Below are positions 12,288 to 12,815 of a stretch of 12,815 nt of DNA, one piece after another. Position 1 is the stretch's first letter. Each line of letters begins with the position of its first letter. The position numbers and the translations under genes were made by a program. The stretch comes from an uncultured Blautia sp. Its GTDB lineage: Bacteria > Bacillota > Clostridia > Lachnospirales > Lachnospiraceae. The notes beneath the pieces were generated by a model. The model was not told where the DNA came from. It saw only the letters and a list, made by a program, of their open reading frames with translations, and did not search any database. The stretch is from assembly GCF_934372025.1 (NCBI RefSeq), contig NZ_CAKROJ010000060.1, positions 1-12,815 on the forward strand. The letters run 5' to 3'.

Positions 12288-12815
12288 TTATTCGCAAAGT
12301 TTGGAGAATTCGTCAGCTACAAACTGAACTTTTGGTCCAATGATTACCTGTACGGAAGTTTTACCAGGTTTGATAACTCCGGCAACACCAGCAGATTTGA
12401 TTACTTTATCACTGACTGCAGTAATATCTTTTACTTCCAGTCTTAATCTTGTGATGCAGTTGTCAATGCTTGTGATGTTTTCTTTTCCGCCACAGCCTTC
12501 GAGGATTTTTGCTGCAACTGCTGTGTAGTCATTGCTTCCTAATTCAACTTTTTTCTCTGCTTCAAGATCGTCGTCATCTTCTCTACCAGGAGTTTTCAGA
12601 TCGAATTTCTTGATTGCAAAGAGGAATACAAAGTAAAATACGAGGAATGCTGCGATTCCAAGAGGAATGATGAGCAATGTCTTCTGAGCTGCCGGAAGGG
12701 AAGCTGAGAAAAGTAAGTCCATAGCACCAGCTGAGAAACTGAATCCAGCACGGAATCCAAGAGCAACTGTGATTACTGTGAAGATACCATACAGTAATGC
12801 ATAGATTAAATAAAG
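12288..12815 (-). CDS. PTS IICB component, glucose/N-acetylglucosamine family (C-terminal 175 residues)
   Basis: The gene enters from the right edge, so its N terminus is missing; the frame is open from base 12815. The visible part begins with the last membrane segments of the IIC channel (LYLIYALLYGIFTVITVALG, then the family-typical FRAGFSFSAGAMDLLF, then LLIIPLGIAAFLVFYFVFLF). An acidic linker follows (GREDDDDLEAEKK). The IIB domain comes last, with GCGGKENITSIDNCITRLRL; its C120 of this fragment (codon 12456-12458) is the phosphocysteine in the NCxTRLR motif. Such proteins import and phosphorylate glucose or N-acetylglucosamine at the membrane using phosphate from HPr via a IIA domain. 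No IIA domain follows IIB here, so IIA must be supplied elsewhere or by a missing upstream part. The exact sugar cannot be told. A strong terminator ends the transcript, so the gene is functionally separate from the mop locus. Confidence 0.9.
   Translation of the reverse strand, partial: LYLIYALLYGIFTVITVALGFRAGFSFSAGAMDLLFSASLPAAQKTLLIIPLGIAAFLVFYFVFLFAIKKFDLKTPGREDDDDLEAEKKVELGSNDYTAVAAKILEGCGGKENITSIDNCITRLRLEVKDITAVSDKVIKSAGVAGVIKPGKTSVQVIIGPKVQFVADEFSKLCE

Noticed and set aside
1..12815. CRISPR arrays, tRNA or rRNA genes, insertion sequences, phage genes
   Set aside because: No spaced direct repeats, cloverleaf-like sequence, rRNA-like segment, transposase or terminal inverted repeats were seen.

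Overview
The window looks like a piece of chromosome from an anaerobic Firmicute, most likely a Lachnospiraceae-type clostridium. The grounds are the moderate GC content, strong AGGAGG-type ribosome sites, a D. gigas-type molybdenum aldehyde oxidoreductase, iron-sulfur-rich redox proteins and a glucose/GlcNAc-family PTS. The taxonomic call is inference; no rRNA gene is present.

Layout. Two divergent operons start from a 167-base intergenic region (2150-2316). The leftward operon (minus strand) encodes a MobA/MocA-like nucleotidyltransferase fused to a ModE-like winged helix, then a histidine phosphatase-HD phosphohydrolase fusion, then an XdhC-family protein cut by the window edge. The rightward operon (plus strand, 2317-11501) encodes an 86-aa unknown protein, a 920-aa two-[2Fe-2S] molybdopterin aldehyde oxidoreductase (Mop type), a 763-aa cysteine-rich dicluster/CCG-domain protein, a 73-aa four-cysteine redox or zinc-ribbon protein, a SAM methyltransferase, a C-GCAxxG-C-C family protein, a radical SAM protein of the TrsS type, and a PaaK-like AMP-forming ligase. 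From the 763-aa gene onward the genes overlap or nearly touch. A convergent DUF5714 gene overlaps the end of the operon by 13 bases. The 3' part of a PTS IICB gene with a strong terminator closes the window.

How it may work. The oxidoreductase is the only enzyme with a well-defined chemistry: aldehyde (or related) hydroxylation at a molybdopterin cytosine dinucleotide centre. The NTP transferase and XdhC protein fit making and inserting that cofactor. The dicluster protein and the 73-aa protein fit electron transfer away from Mop. The methyltransferase, C-GCAxxG-C-C protein, radical SAM protein and AMP ligase have no assigned role and are the uncharacterised heart of the locus. From memory, the order resembles the Desulfovibrio vulgaris DVU_1559-DVU_1551 neighbourhood, so this is a conserved module rather than a chance grouping.

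Regulation. The ModE-like domain on the transferase, together with two GTAT-N6/7-ATAC dyads lying on the two divergent promoters, suggests that the locus is controlled by its own cofactor-synthesis enzyme. This is inference.
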